In this document: positions 19,717 through 28,104 of the stretch, piece after piece
Layout of the letters: every line of letters begins with the position of its first letter
Position numbering within the stretch: the first letter of the stretch is position 1
NCBI RefSeq assembly: GCF_000349845.1
Contig: NC_020829.1
Coordinates: 4,347,001 to 4,411,000 of the forward strand
Direction: 5' to 3'
Length of the DNA stretch: 64,000 nucleotides
Source of the DNA: Pseudomonas sp. ATCC 13867
Lineage (GTDB): Bacteria > Pseudomonadota > Gammaproteobacteria > Pseudomonadales > Pseudomonadaceae
Program-made: the position numbers and the translations under genes
Notes under the pieces: generated by a model
What the model was told of the DNA's origin: nothing
Databases searched by the model: none
What the model saw: the letters and a program-made list of their open reading frames with translations, nothing else

Positions 19717-21162
19717 ATGATCCCAGTAATCCTTTCCGGTGGCAGCGGCTCGCGACTCTGGCCTCTTTCCCGCAAACAGTATCCCAAGCAGTTCCTCGCC
19801 CTCACCGGGGAACACACCCTGTTCCAGCAGACCCTGGAGCGCCTGGTCTTCGAAGGCATGGAACCGCCGGTGGTGGTCAGCAACCAGGAGCACCGCTTCA
19901 TCGTCCAGGAGCAGCTCGAGGCGCTGCACCTGAACACCCAGGCGATCCTGCTCGAACCCTTCGGCCGCAACACCGCGCCGGCGGTCGCCATCGCCGCCAT
20001 GAAACTGCTCGCCGAAGGCCGTGACGAGCTGCTGCTGGTCCTCCCCGCCGACCATGTGATCGAAGACCAGCGCGCCTTCCAGCGTGCGCTCGCCCTGGCC
20101 ACCAACGCCGCCGAGAAAGGCGAGATGGTGCTCTTCGGCGTCCCCGCCAACCGTCCGGAAACCGGCTACGGCTACATCAAGTCCGGCGACGAGCGTGGCC
20201 TGCCGGACGGCGTGATCCGCGTCGAGCGCTTCGTCGAGAAGCCCGATGAAGCCCGTGCCCAGCAGTTCGTCGAGGAAGGCGGCTACTACTGGAACAGCGG
20301 CATGTTCCTGTTCCGCGCCAGCCGCTTCCTGGAAGAGCTGAAGAAGCACGACACCGACATCTACGACACCTGCCTGCTGGCCCTGGAGCGCAGCCAGCAC
20401 GACGGCGACGTCGTGAACATTGACGCCGCCACCTTCGAGTGCTGCCCGGACAACTCCATCGACTACGCCGTGATGGAAAAGACCCGCCGCGCCTGCGTAG
20501 TCCCGCTGGCCGCCGGCTGGAACGACGTCGGCAGTTGGTCGTCGATCTGGGAAGTGCACGACAAGGACGCCGACGGCAACGTCACGATGGGCGACGTGGT
20601 GGTGCACGACAGCCACAACTGCCTGGTGCACGGCAACGGCAAGCTGGTGTCGGTGGTCGGCCTCGAGGACATCGTGGTGGTCGAGACCAAGGACGCCATG
20701 ATGATCGCCCACAAGGACCGCGTGCAGGACGTCAAGAAGGTGGTCAACCAGCTCGACGCCGCCGGCCGCAGCGAGACCCAGAACCACTGCCAGGTCTACC
20801 GTCCGTGGGGCTCCTACGACTCGGTGGACATGGGCGGCCGTTTCCAGGTCAAGCACATCACCGTCAAGCCGGGCGCGCGCCTGTCGCTGCAGATGCACCA
20901 CCACCGCGCGGAGCACTGGATCGTGGTATCCGGCACCGCCCAGGTGACCTGTGACGACAACACCTTCCTGCTCACCGAGAACCAGTCCACCTACATCCCG
21001 ATCGCCTCGGTCCACCGCCTGGCCAACCCGGGCAAGATCCCGCTGGAGATCATCGAAGTGCAGTCGGGCAGCTACCTGGGAGAGGACGACATCGAGCGTC
21101 TGGAAGACGTCTACGGACGTACCTCGGACAACGTGGAGCCGCTGCGCGCCGCCGTTCGCTGA
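19717..21162 (+). CDS. algA: Mannose-6-phosphate isomerase / GDP-mannose pyrophosphorylase
   Basis: AlgA is bifunctional. It isomerises fructose-6-phosphate to mannose-6-phosphate and makes GDP-mannose from mannose-1-phosphate, the precursor for AlgD. The 481-residue product has the N-terminal nucleotidyltransferase motif GGSGSRLWPLSRKQYPKQF, FVEKPD in the middle, and a C-terminal cupin isomerase domain with QMHHHRAEHW. The ATG at 19717 has AGGAGA at 19705-19710; in-frame sequence further upstream does not resemble the family. It is the last gene of the operon and is followed by a strong terminator. Confidence 0.98.
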   Translation: MIPVILSGGSGSRLWPLSRKQYPKQFLALTGEHTLFQQTLERLVFEGMEPPVVVSNQEHRFIVQEQLEALHLNTQAILLEPFGRNTAPAVAIAAMKLLAEGRDELLLVLPADHVIEDQRAFQRALALATNAAEKGEMVLFGVPANRPETGYGYIKSGDERGLPDGVIRVERFVEKPDEARAQQFVEEGGYYWNSGMFLFRASRFLEELKKHDTDIYDTCLLALERSQHDGDVVNIDAATFECCPDNSIDYAVMEKTRRACVVPLAAGWNDVGSWSSIWEVHDKDADGNVTMGDVVVHDSHNCLVHGNGKLVSVVGLEDIVVVETKDAMMIAHKDRVQDVKKVVNQLDAAGRSETQNHCQVYRPWGSYDSVDMGGRFQVKHITVKPGARLSLQMHHHRAEHWIVVSGTAQVTCDDNTFLLTENQSTYIPIASVHRLANPGKIPLEIIEVQSGSYLGEDDIERLEDVYGRTSDNVEPLRAAVR

Positions 21163-21190
21163 GTCTGGCGCTTCCCTCATCGGCGCCAAC

Positions 21191-21222
21191 GCCCCCGCCC
21201 CCTGTGGTGCGGGGGCTTTTTT
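21191..21222 (+). terminator. Rho-independent terminator of the alginate operon
   Basis: GCCCCCGC (21191-21198) pairs with GCGGGGGC (21209-21216) and is followed at once by TTTTTT (21217-21222). It lies 28 bp after the algA stop and is the clear end of the operon transcript. Confidence 0.92.
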
Positions 21223-21353
21223 ATGAGGGCCCCCTCACGCCGGTGCCAGCCTCGCTCGTAGCGGACTCATCCGCGATGCCCTTAACGCGCAGCGTTATGC
21301 GCCAAGGGCTGTACACCAACTGTTTTTGATAGGACCGGGGGGACGCCCAGTCC

Positions 21354-21416
21354 TTGCTCGCGAACAGAACCCGGCCACATCGGTGTTGGGCGGTTCGCGA
21401 GCAAGCTCGCTCCTAC
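21354..21416. repeat. Degenerate REP pair and repeat cluster after algA
   Basis: The right arm TTCGCGAGCAAGCTCGCTCC (from 21394) is complete, while the left arm is reduced to TTGCTCGCGAA (21354-21364). Other repeat-like stretches flank it: a palindromic CCCTTAACGCGCAGCGTTATG region at 21270-21310 and TTCGCGGACAAGGTCCGCC near 21453. The gap 21223-21589 shows no gene and appears to be a cluster of dispersed repeats. Confidence 0.65.
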
Positions 21417-21589
21417 AGGTGTTCGTCCTGCGACGTGAGTACGGCGGTTGGCCTTCGCGGACAAGGTCCGCCTGTATGGCGTCAGGGTAGGAACCTGTCG
21501 GGGATGGAGGGACAAGACCCGCATCTGCATCAACCCACCCCGCCCCGCCCCCTGCTAAGGTAATCATCGAATCCCCCGCGGAGCGCTCC

Positions 21590-22054
21590 ATGCTGTACGG
21601 CATCCTGCTGATCGTCACCTGGGTCATCCTCCTGATCCGCTATCCCTCCCGCGCCCTCCCCATTTCCGGCGCCGGCCTGGCCGGGCTGGCGGCGGTGATC
21701 ACCCTCGCCATCTGGCAGGACAGCAACGACAGCCGCCAACTGCAGCACCTGGAACTGCGCATCGCCTACCAGCCCGAGCATTGCCCGCCCGACCGCCCTC
21801 TCGCCGTCAGCCTGAAGAACGGCGCCTCGCACCCGCTGCTGGAGCTGCGCTGGAAGGTCGCCGCCTACCGCCCCGGCGACACCACCGACCTGGCCGAAAA
21901 CCTCTACGAAGCCCCGCGCTACCGTGGCCCCGGCGCCCTGCTCGCCGGCGACGCCTGGAGCGACTGCCTGCCCCTACCTCCGCTACGCCCCGGCTACCGC
22001 GCCAGCACCCTGGAATTTCGCGCCGAACGGGTGAACGGCCGCTTCGGCAACTGA
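21590..22054 (+). CDS. Hypothetical membrane-anchored protein
   Basis: This is a 154-residue protein I do not recognise. Two hydrophobic segments lie at the N-terminus (about residues 2-17 and 25-42), followed by a soluble domain with two cysteines and motifs such as RYRGPGALLAGDAWSDCLP. That pattern suggests a membrane-anchored periplasmic or cytoplasmic beta-domain. The start at 21590 has a GCGGAGCG sequence upstream. Codon use matches the neighbours, supporting a real gene. It lies 61 bp before the SDR gene on the same strand and could be co-transcribed with it. Confidence 0.65.
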   Translation: MLYGILLIVTWVILLIRYPSRALPISGAGLAGLAAVITLAIWQDSNDSRQLQHLELRIAYQPEHCPPDRPLAVSLKNGASHPLLELRWKVAAYRPGDTTDLAENLYEAPRYRGPGALLAGDAWSDCLPLPPLRPGYRASTLEFRAERVNGRFGN

Positions 22055-22115
22055 TTCACCTGCCCGGCACAATCCGGTACGGTAGTCCCGCCCACAGCCC
22101 AAGGACTGCCAGACC

Positions 22116-22946
22116 ATGCCCCAGCCCGTCGCGCTCATCACCGGATGTTCCAGCGGCATCGGCCGCGCCCTCGCCGATGCCTTCCAGAATGCCGGTTACC
22201 AGGTCTGGGCCAGCGCCCGCCGCGACGAGGACGTCGCCGCCCTGGACCAGGCCGGCTTCCGGGGCGTGCTGCTGGACGTCAACGACGAACCCGCCATCGA
22301 GCGCCTCGCCGAGCAACTGCAGCGCGAAGCCGGCGGCCTGGACGTGCTGATCAACAACGCCGGCTACGGCGCTATGGGACCACTGCTGGACGGCGGCAGC
22401 CAGGCGATCCGCAAACAGTTCGAGACCAACGTATTCGCCGTGGTCGGCGTGACCCGCGCGTTGTTCCCGGCGTTGCGCGCACGGCGCGGGCTGGTGGTGA
22501 ACGTCGGCAGCGTGTCCGGCGTGCTGGTCACCCCCTTCGCCGGCGCCTACTGCGCGTCGAAGGCGGCGGTACATGCGCTGAACGACGCGCTGCGCCTGGA
22601 GCTGGCGCCCTTCGGCATCGGAGTGCTGGAAGTGCAGCCCGGCGCCATCGCCTCCCGTTTTGCCGCCAACGCCAGCCGCGAGATGGCGGCGGTGGTCAGC
22701 GAAGATTCCGCCTGGTGGCCGCTGCGCCGCTTCATCCAGGCGCGTGCCGCTGCCTCCCAGGACAAACCCACCCCGGCCAGCGACTTCGCCCGCGAGCTGC
22801 TGGCCGCCGTACAGCGCTCGCCGCGCCCGCGCCTGGTGCGCATCGGCCACGGCAGCCGCGCCCTGCCCCTGCTTGCCCGCTGGCTGCCCACCGGGATGCT
22901 GGACAAGGTGCTGAAGAAGCGCTTCGGCCTCGATGGACAACTCTGA
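22116..22946 (+). CDS. Short-chain dehydrogenase/reductase
   Basis: This is a 276-residue classical SDR oxidoreductase. The NAD(P)-binding motif TGCSSGIG lies at about residues 9-16, NNAG at about 83-86, the catalytic serine in NVGSVSG, and the YCASK active-site Tyr/Lys motif at about 147-151. Arginines after the first beta strand (SARRDED) favour NADPH. The substrate is not predictable. The stop codon overlaps the start of the next small membrane protein (TGATG), so the two are translationally coupled. Confidence 0.85.
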   Translation: MPQPVALITGCSSGIGRALADAFQNAGYQVWASARRDEDVAALDQAGFRGVLLDVNDEPAIERLAEQLQREAGGLDVLINNAGYGAMGPLLDGGSQAIRKQFETNVFAVVGVTRALFPALRARRGLVVNVGSVSGVLVTPFAGAYCASKAAVHALNDALRLELAPFGIGVLEVQPGAIASRFAANASREMAAVVSEDSAWWPLRRFIQARAAASQDKPTPASDFARELLAAVQRSPRPRLVRIGHGSRALPLLARWLPTGMLDKVLKKRFGLDGQL

Positions 22947-23332
22947 TGACATACCAGGTCCGCTACCTCGCCCTGGCCGGCATCCTCGCCGCCTTCATCC
23001 TCAACGTGGTGGCGCGCGGCTTGCTGCGGGTCGGGGGAGTGCCGGCGACCCTGCTGGTGGCGGCGCTGATCGCCGCGCTCATGGCCTTCTGGTTCGCCCG
23101 GCGGCACAAGCGCCTGGCCGAAACCGGCGAGCGCTGGCGGCTCACCGCGCTCTATGGCGGCGGCCTGGCCGTGCTCTACCTGGTCCTGGTCGGGCTGGCG
23201 GCCTGGAAGAACACACCGAGCCCCGCCGCGTTGCTGCTCTATGGCCTCAACTACCTGTGCTACCCGCTCAGCGTCTGGTGGTTCTTCCGACCGGGCGTGC
23301 TGGCGCGCTTCCTGCCGCACGACGCCCGCTGA
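22946..23332 (+). CDS. Hypothetical small integral membrane protein
   Basis: This is a 128-residue protein with about four hydrophobic segments (residues 7-25, 32-48, 67-85 and 95-115). Basic residues between segments 2 and 3 (FARRHKRLAE) indicate a cytoplasmic loop. I do not recognise the family. The ATG at 22946 overlaps the SDR stop codon by one base, which supports both the start and co-translation. Its role is probably linked to the SDR gene, but nothing in the sequence shows it. Confidence 0.65.
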   Translation: MTYQVRYLALAGILAAFILNVVARGLLRVGGVPATLLVAALIAALMAFWFARRHKRLAETGERWRLTALYGGGLAVLYLVLVGLAAWKNTPSPAALLLYGLNYLCYPLSVWWFFRPGVLARFLPHDAR

Positions 23333-23416
23333 GCCGCTTCACATTTTCTTCACGCTCATTTCATTCAGGCACCACTCGACGCGGCCTATGGTGGCGCGAC
23401 CTTTCGAGGAGTGCCC

Positions 23417-24082
23417 ATGCCCTTCCCCAGCATCCTGCGCGCCACCGCTGGCGTCGTCGCCCTGATCGCCAGCCTGTCCAGCCTCTCCGCCCTCGCCGCC
23501 GGCGAGACGCAGGCCGACTGGGCCAAGCCGGTGGACAAGTCGTTCAACCTCTACCAGATGTCGCCGACCCTCTACCGCAGCGCCCTGCCCGACGGCCAGG
23601 ACCTGCCGGTGCTGGCACAACTGAAGGTGAAGACCGTGGTCAGCTTCATCAAGGACGACGACAAGGCCTGGATCGGCAACCAGCCGATCACAGCCGTGAG
23701 CATCCCGAGCCACGCCGATCGCGTCGACGACGCCGACGTGCTGAAAGTCCTGCGCATCCTCCAGCAGGCCGAATTGCAGGGGCCGGTGCTGATGCACTGC
23801 AAGCACGGGCGCGATCGCACCGGCCTGTTCGCGGCCATGTACCGCACCGTGGTCGAAGGCTGGAGCAAGGAAGACGCGCTGAAGGAAATGGTCCAGGGCG
23901 GCTTCGGCGCCGAAGATGACATGCAGGACGCCATCGCCTACGTGCAGAAGGCCGACGTGGGCAGGCTGCGCCAGGCCCTGGCCAGCGGCGACTGCAGCAC
24001 CACCGCGTTCTCCAGCTGCCACCTCAGGGAATGGCTGGTGAGCACCTTCAGCGAAACGCGTGCGCCACACCCCGGCCACTGA
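23417..24082 (+). CDS. tpbA: Periplasmic dual-specificity phosphatase TpbA
   Basis: This is a 221-residue dual-specificity tyrosine phosphatase with a signal peptide (cleavage near SALA-AGET). The P-loop CX5R motif is C128-KHGRD-R134, preceded by the acid loop SHADRVDD with D101. The sequence follows P. aeruginosa TpbA (PA3885) closely, including YQMSPTLYRSALP and VKTVVSFIKDDD. TpbA dephosphorylates the diguanylate cyclase TpbB/YfiN in the periplasm, lowering c-di-GMP and biofilm formation. The ATG at 23417 is preferred to an in-frame GTG at 23411 because GAGGA lies 6 bp upstream of it. Confidence 0.88.
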   Translation: MPFPSILRATAGVVALIASLSSLSALAAGETQADWAKPVDKSFNLYQMSPTLYRSALPDGQDLPVLAQLKVKTVVSFIKDDDKAWIGNQPITAVSIPSHADRVDDADVLKVLRILQQAELQGPVLMHCKHGRDRTGLFAAMYRTVVEGWSKEDALKEMVQGGFGAEDDMQDAIAYVQKADVGRLRQALASGDCSTTAFSSCHLREWLVSTFSETRAPHPGH

Positions 24083-24156
24083 TCCCCACCGATCACGCCA
24101 GATGCCTGCGAGTGCGGTAGGTTAGGAAAATCTCCCACCCGCTCGACAGGCTCGCC

Positions 24157-24291
24157 ATGACCTCCCCCCGCTTGCGCGACGTCACCCACACCCGCTGCAT
24201 CGACCATGCCGGGCTGTCCCCGGAGAAGACCCATGCGCTGCTCGATGGCTATCCGGTTCGCCCGCACTTTGCCGCGCCGGGGCTGGTCTGA
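24157..24291 (+). CDS. Possible 44-residue small protein
   Basis: This short open frame begins MTSPRLRDVTHTRCIDHAG and ends PHFAAPGLV. It lies between tpbA and a small membrane-protein gene, with codon use like a Pseudomonas gene and a possible weak ribosome binding site upstream. I cannot assign a family. It could be a real short protein upstream of and co-transcribed with the gene at 24323, or a chance frame. Confidence 0.35.
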   Translation: MTSPRLRDVTHTRCIDHAGLSPEKTHALLDGYPVRPHFAAPGLV

Positions 24292-24322
24292 GTTCAGGAC
24301 AACCGCCCGAGCCCGACCACCG

Positions 24323-24574
24323 ATGAACGAGCTGATCGACCTGCTGCAATGGCCCGCCATGCTGGTCACCGTCCTCGCCGCCTGGCTGGTCGGCTCCCGC
24401 GAGCGCAAGCGCCGCGAGATCGGCTTCTGGGTATTCCTCGCCAGCAACGCGCTGTGGATCGCCTGGGGTATTCCAGCCCAGGCCTATGCGCTGGTGTTGC
24501 TGCAGTTGTGTCTGGCGGCGATGAACATTCGCGGCAGTTACAAGAACCGCCGGAGTAAAGCCTCCCGGGGATAA
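24323..24574 (+). CDS. Small two-helix membrane protein
   Basis: This is an 83-residue protein with hydrophobic segments at about residues 9-22 and 33-66, separated by the basic loop SRERKRREIGF and ending in basic residues. The pattern is that of small inner-membrane proteins often annotated as hypothetical. The ATG at 24323 starts MNELIDLLQW; a longer in-frame start at 24206 is less likely because it would add an arginine-rich stretch without hydrophobicity. A REP pair begins 12 bp after the stop. The function is unknown. Confidence 0.6.
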   Translation: MNELIDLLQWPAMLVTVLAAWLVGSRERKRREIGFWVFLASNALWIAWGIPAQAYALVLLQLCLAAMNIRGSYKNRRSKASRG

Positions 24575-24585
24575 CCGGCTTTTTT

Positions 24586-24652
24586 GTAGGAGCGAGCTTG
24601 CTCGCGAACCGATTCCGCTGCGGTGCCTGTTCGCGAGCAAGCTCGCTCCTAC
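24586..24652. repeat. REP inverted pair
   Basis: Full arms of the GTAGGAGCGAGCTTGCTCGC palindrome lie at 24586-24608 and 24630-24652, between convergent transcription units (the + strand small membrane protein and the - strand efflux operon). Confidence 0.9.
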
Positions 24653-24744
24653 GAAGAGCCAAAGCCTCTCCCGCAGAGCGGGACGCGCAGCCGGGGTTGG
24701 GATGAGGGCAAGTGGCGGAGATTCCCGCTGCATTGCCGCAAACG

Positions 24745-24770
24745 AAAACGGGAGCCGAAGCTCCCGTTTT
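24745..24770. terminator. Bidirectional rho-independent terminator
   Basis: AAAACGGGAGC (24745-24755), the loop CGAA and GCTCCCGTTTT (24760-24770) form an 11-bp stem with T runs on both strands. It lies 17 bp after the 3' end of the minus-strand efflux operon and can also stop transcription arriving on the plus strand. Confidence 0.9.
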
Positions 24771-24786
24771 CACTCACCCGATCGGA

Positions 24787-25692
24787 TCACTGCGCCGTCG
24801 CAGCCGCCCCGTCGGAGCGCTCCGCGTTACGGCTCTGCGGATTGACGATCACGGTCGCGGTAATCCCCGCCGCCAGCAGCACGCCATCCGGCACTTCGTC
24901 GATATGGATGCGCACCGGCACACGCTGGGCCAGGCGCACCCAGTTGAAGGTCGGGTTGACGTCGGCCACCAGCTCGCGGCTTTCCGGGTTGTCGCGGTCG
25001 TAGATGGCGCGGGCGATGCTTTCGACGTGGCCCTTCAGGCGCTCGCCGCTCATCAGTTGCAGCTCGGCCGGGTCGCCGACGCGGATGTGCGGCAGCTTGG
25101 TCTCTTCGAAGTAGCCGTAGATCCAGTAGGAGTTCTCGTCGACCACGGCCATTTTCGCCTCGCCGACGCGGGCGTAGTCGCCACGGTGCACGTTGAGGTT
25201 GGTCACGTAGCCGTCCACCGAGGCGCGCACCTGAGTGCGCTCCAGGTTCAGCCTGGCGGCATCCAGCGTGGCCAGGGCCTGCTGGTAGTCGGCCTCGGAA
25301 GCGGCGGCGGTGTTGCTGGCGTCATCCAGGCTCTCGCGGGAGACCACTTCCTCGTCCATCGCGCGGCGGCGCTTGGCGTTGAGCTGGCGCATCTGCAGGG
25401 TGGCCTTGCGCGAGGCGACCAGGGCTTCGGCCTGCTTCACGGCGATGCGGTAATGGTCCGGGTCGATCTGCATCAGCAGGTCGCCTTTCTTCACCTGCTG
25501 GTTGTCGCGCACCGGCACATCCACCACCACGCCGGAAACGTCGGCGGCGACGTTGATGATGTCGGCGCGCACCCGGCCGTCGCGGGTCCAGGGCGTATCC
25601 ATGTAGTTCACCCAGAGGGCGCGGCCGATCAACGCGGCGACCGCCAGGATGATCAGGGTCGCCAGCAGGCTGATGATGGATTTGAGAGTCAT
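24787..25692 (-). CDS. Efflux membrane fusion protein (AaeA/EmrA-like)
   Basis: This is a 301-residue HlyD-family periplasmic adaptor. An N-terminal membrane anchor (about residues 5-27) is followed by the biotinyl-lipoyl-like half VAADVSGVVVDVPVRDNQQV, a helical hairpin (about 80-150), and the second lipoyl and beta-barrel parts. It links the FUSC pump to the outer-membrane factor encoded upstream. The gene order outer-membrane factor, FUSC pump, DUF1656 protein and this adaptor matches the E. coli aaeXAB type of aromatic carboxylic acid efflux. It lies 13 bp after the DUF1656 gene and ends at a strong terminator. Confidence 0.85.
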   Translation of the reverse strand: MTLKSIISLLATLIILAVAALIGRALWVNYMDTPWTRDGRVRADIINVAADVSGVVVDVPVRDNQQVKKGDLLMQIDPDHYRIAVKQAEALVASRKATLQMRQLNAKRRRAMDEEVVSRESLDDASNTAAASEADYQQALATLDAARLNLERTQVRASVDGYVTNLNVHRGDYARVGEAKMAVVDENSYWIYGYFEETKLPHIRVGDPAELQLMSGERLKGHVESIARAIYDRDNPESRELVADVNPTFNWVRLAQRVPVRIHIDEVPDGVLLAAGITATVIVNPQSRNAERSDGAAATAQ

Positions 25693-25705
25693 CGATGCAC
25701 GCTCG

Positions 25706-25918
25706 TTATCTGTAGATGGTCAAGGACAGCCCGCCGAACAGGCAGGCGAACAGGCACACGCGGAACAGCGCCGGGTGCCAGGTGTAGCGGTACAGGCCGA
25801 TGGAGGCGAAAATCCGGTCGATACCCCAGCAGATCACCGCGGCGACGATGAACATCAGGGTCAGGGTCGGCATGTAGACCCCGTGGAACGCGATCTCGCG
25901 GGGCAGGTCAGGCAACAT
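25706..25918 (-). CDS. DUF1656 (AaeX-like) membrane protein
   Basis: This is a 70-residue protein beginning MLPDLPREIAFHGVYMPTLT, with two hydrophobic segments (about 13-30 and 45-66). This is the DUF1656/AaeX family that almost always sits between a FUSC-type pump and its fusion protein. Its function is unproven and is presumably as an accessory subunit of the pump. The start at 25918 overlaps the 3' end of the FUSC gene by 11 bp, indicating translational coupling. A longer frame upstream lies wholly inside the FUSC gene and is rejected. Confidence 0.85.
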   Translation of the reverse strand: MLPDLPREIAFHGVYMPTLTLMFIVAAVICWGIDRIFASIGLYRYTWHPALFRVCLFACLFGGLSLTIYR

Positions 25919-28103
25919 GGATGGCTTTTCCTGAAGGCATTGGGGCATCGCGCAGCGGCGACTGCGGGTCGAGCAGGCTGCTGCGGATGAAGTGCAGGTA
26001 GCTGAGCACACGGCGCAGCGGCGAGCTCTCGAAGTCCGGGGCGCGCGGCTCGTCGGTGTTCTTCACGCAGTCGATGGCCTGCTCCACGGCGGCCAGGGCG
26101 CGCTCACGATTGGCCTCGCCAGGCTGCACGAACAGGCGGATCAGCGCACGGCCCAGGGCGCGGATGGCCTGGCGCCAGGGCATCGATTCGGCGTAGCAGG
26201 GCTCATCGGGCAACGCCTCCTGCTCCACGCGCAACTCGATGATCGCGTGGCCGATCTCCAGCACCACGAAGGTCCAGCGCAACAGGCGACGCTGCATCCG
26301 CGGGCTGCGCGCGGCCAAGCCATAGGCCTGGTTGAGCAGGTCGCGGGTGCCGCTCTCGAAGGACGAGACGAGGCCGTCGAGCTTGCCGCTGATGGCTTCC
26401 ACCACGCGCAGGCGCAGGTCCTTCTCCAGGCGGCGCCACAGCCAGGCGCTGGTGGGCGGCATGATCACCGCGACGACCAGCGCGGCCAGGCTCTGCGAGA
26501 GCACCAGGGCAATGTACTCGTTGAGCATGCGGCCCGGATCGTAGACCGTGAGGTTCGCCGGGATCGCGCCGAAGCTGAAGAACACCAGCAGGCCCAGGCC
26601 GTAGCCGGCGTACTTGGGCTTGGTCGAGAGGAACGCGCCCGCCGCGAACACCGGCGCCAGGGCGAAGGCCAGCAGGGCGAAGCCGTCCAGGTGCGGGAAC
26701 ACGAAGAAGGTTTCGGAAAAACCCAGGATCGCCGCGAAGAAAGTACCCACGGCCATCTGCATGGCCATCTTCGCCGGGTCCGGCGCTGCCGAGACCAGCG
26801 CGGCGACGGCGGCGGCGTTGAGCACGAAGGTGCTGCCGCTGGGCCAGGCGGTCTCGATCCAGAACAGGCCGAACACCAGCACCATCAGCGCGGTGCGCCC
26901 GCCGGCCACCAGCGAGGCGACCAGGTTGGCCTTGGGCGAGAAGCCGTGCTTCCAGTTCTCCCGCTCGTGCTTGTGGGCGGCCAGGGAGGCGTGGGTCAGG
27001 GCGTAGTTGTAGAGGTCGTCGGCCAGGCGGTAGAGCAGCTCGCCGGCGGTGTTGTAGTCCAGCAGCGCGGACGCTTCGTCCTGTTCGGCCAGCAGTTGCG
27101 CACGGCCGGAGCGGATGCGCTGCATCATCCGCGAGCGGTGGCTTTCCAGTTGCGCGGCGAGGTGCTCGGCGTCACGGTCGGTCACCGACTGGCCGCGCCA
27201 CGGCGCGAGCACCTGGGCCAGTTCGTCCAGGCACGGCTGCAGGGCGCGCAGCACCGCCTCGGCTTCCTGCACGCGCAGGCGCGAGAGCAGTTGGTGCAGC
27301 GCGTTGTAGCGGGTGGTGAGGACCATGAACTCGTTGTTCAGGCGCGACAGCCGACCGGAACGCAGGCGCATGTGCGGGTCTTCGAAACGGGTGGCGCTGC
27401 GCAGCGCTTCCAGGCCCACGGCCTCGGCGGCGAAGGCCACGTTGGCGGCTTCGAACCTGGGCCGTTCGCCGCCGCCGAGATTGTCCAGGACGAAGCCGGC
27501 GAAGGCACCGAAACGCTGGTACAGCGCGCTGCGCATGGCGGTGCTGGAGGTCTGCGGGAACAGCGTGGCGCTGACCACCGTGGAACAGAGAATGCCGAGG
27601 CTGATTTCCAGCACCCGCCAGATGGCCGACATGAAGGCCGCTTCCGGATGCAGGGTGGCGGGCAGGCCGATCAGCGTGGCGGTGTAGCCGGCGAGCACGC
27701 AGGCGTAGGAGCGGAAGTCGCGGTAGCGCGCGGCGCCGACGGTGCACAGGCCGATCCACAGCGCCGAGACGAGCAGGAACAGCACCCGCTCCTGGGCGAA
27801 GATGGCGATCAGCGCGACCATCACGGAGAGGCCGATCAGGCTGCCGATGATCCGGTAGAAACTCTTGGCGAACACCTGGCCGCTCTGCGGCTGCATGACG
27901 ATGAACACAGTGATGGTCGCCGTGCTCGGCTGCGGCAGTTCCAGGCGCATCGCCAGCCACAGGGTCAGCAACGCGGCGAGCAGCACCTTGGCGATGTAGA
28001 TCCAGCTGACGCCGTCGCTGCGCCCCCACTCCAGCAGCGCGCGACGCAGGGCGTCGAGCGGCGCTGCCGGGCGGGCGGACGAGGTGTAGTTGTCGCCCGC
28101 CAT
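25908..28103 (-). CDS. FUSC-family inner-membrane efflux pump (AaeB-like)
   Basis: This is a 731-residue protein with two sets of about five to six membrane segments (roughly residues 30-190 and 400-540), each followed by a cytoplasmic helical domain. This is the duplicated architecture of FUSC/AaeB/YccS proteins. AaeB exports p-hydroxybenzoate and related aromatic acids; fusaric-acid-resistance pumps share the fold. The sequence near PQSGQVFAKSFYRIIGSLIG is a family hallmark. It starts one base after the outer-membrane-factor stop and overlaps the DUF1656 gene, so all four genes form one operon. Confidence 0.85.
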   Translation of the reverse strand: MAGDNYTSSARPAAPLDALRRALLEWGRSDGVSWIYIAKVLLAALLTLWLAMRLELPQPSTATITVFIVMQPQSGQVFAKSFYRIIGSLIGLSVMVALIAIFAQERVLFLLVSALWIGLCTVGAARYRDFRSYACVLAGYTATLIGLPATLHPEAAFMSAIWRVLEISLGILCSTVVSATLFPQTSSTAMRSALYQRFGAFAGFVLDNLGGGERPRFEAANVAFAAEAVGLEALRSATRFEDPHMRLRSGRLSRLNNEFMVLTTRYNALHQLLSRLRVQEAEAVLRALQPCLDELAQVLAPWRGQSVTDRDAEHLAAQLESHRSRMMQRIRSGRAQLLAEQDEASALLDYNTAGELLYRLADDLYNYALTHASLAAHKHERENWKHGFSPKANLVASLVAGGRTALMVLVFGLFWIETAWPSGSTFVLNAAAVAALVSAAPDPAKMAMQMAVGTFFAAILGFSETFFVFPHLDGFALLAFALAPVFAAGAFLSTKPKYAGYGLGLLVFFSFGAIPANLTVYDPGRMLNEYIALVLSQSLAALVVAVIMPPTSAWLWRRLEKDLRLRVVEAISGKLDGLVSSFESGTRDLLNQAYGLAARSPRMQRRLLRWTFVVLEIGHAIIELRVEQEALPDEPCYAESMPWRQAIRALGRALIRLFVQPGEANRERALAAVEQAIDCVKNTDEPRAPDFESSPLRRVLSYLHFIRSSLLDPQSPLRDAPMPSGKAIHVA

Positions 28104-28104
28104 C

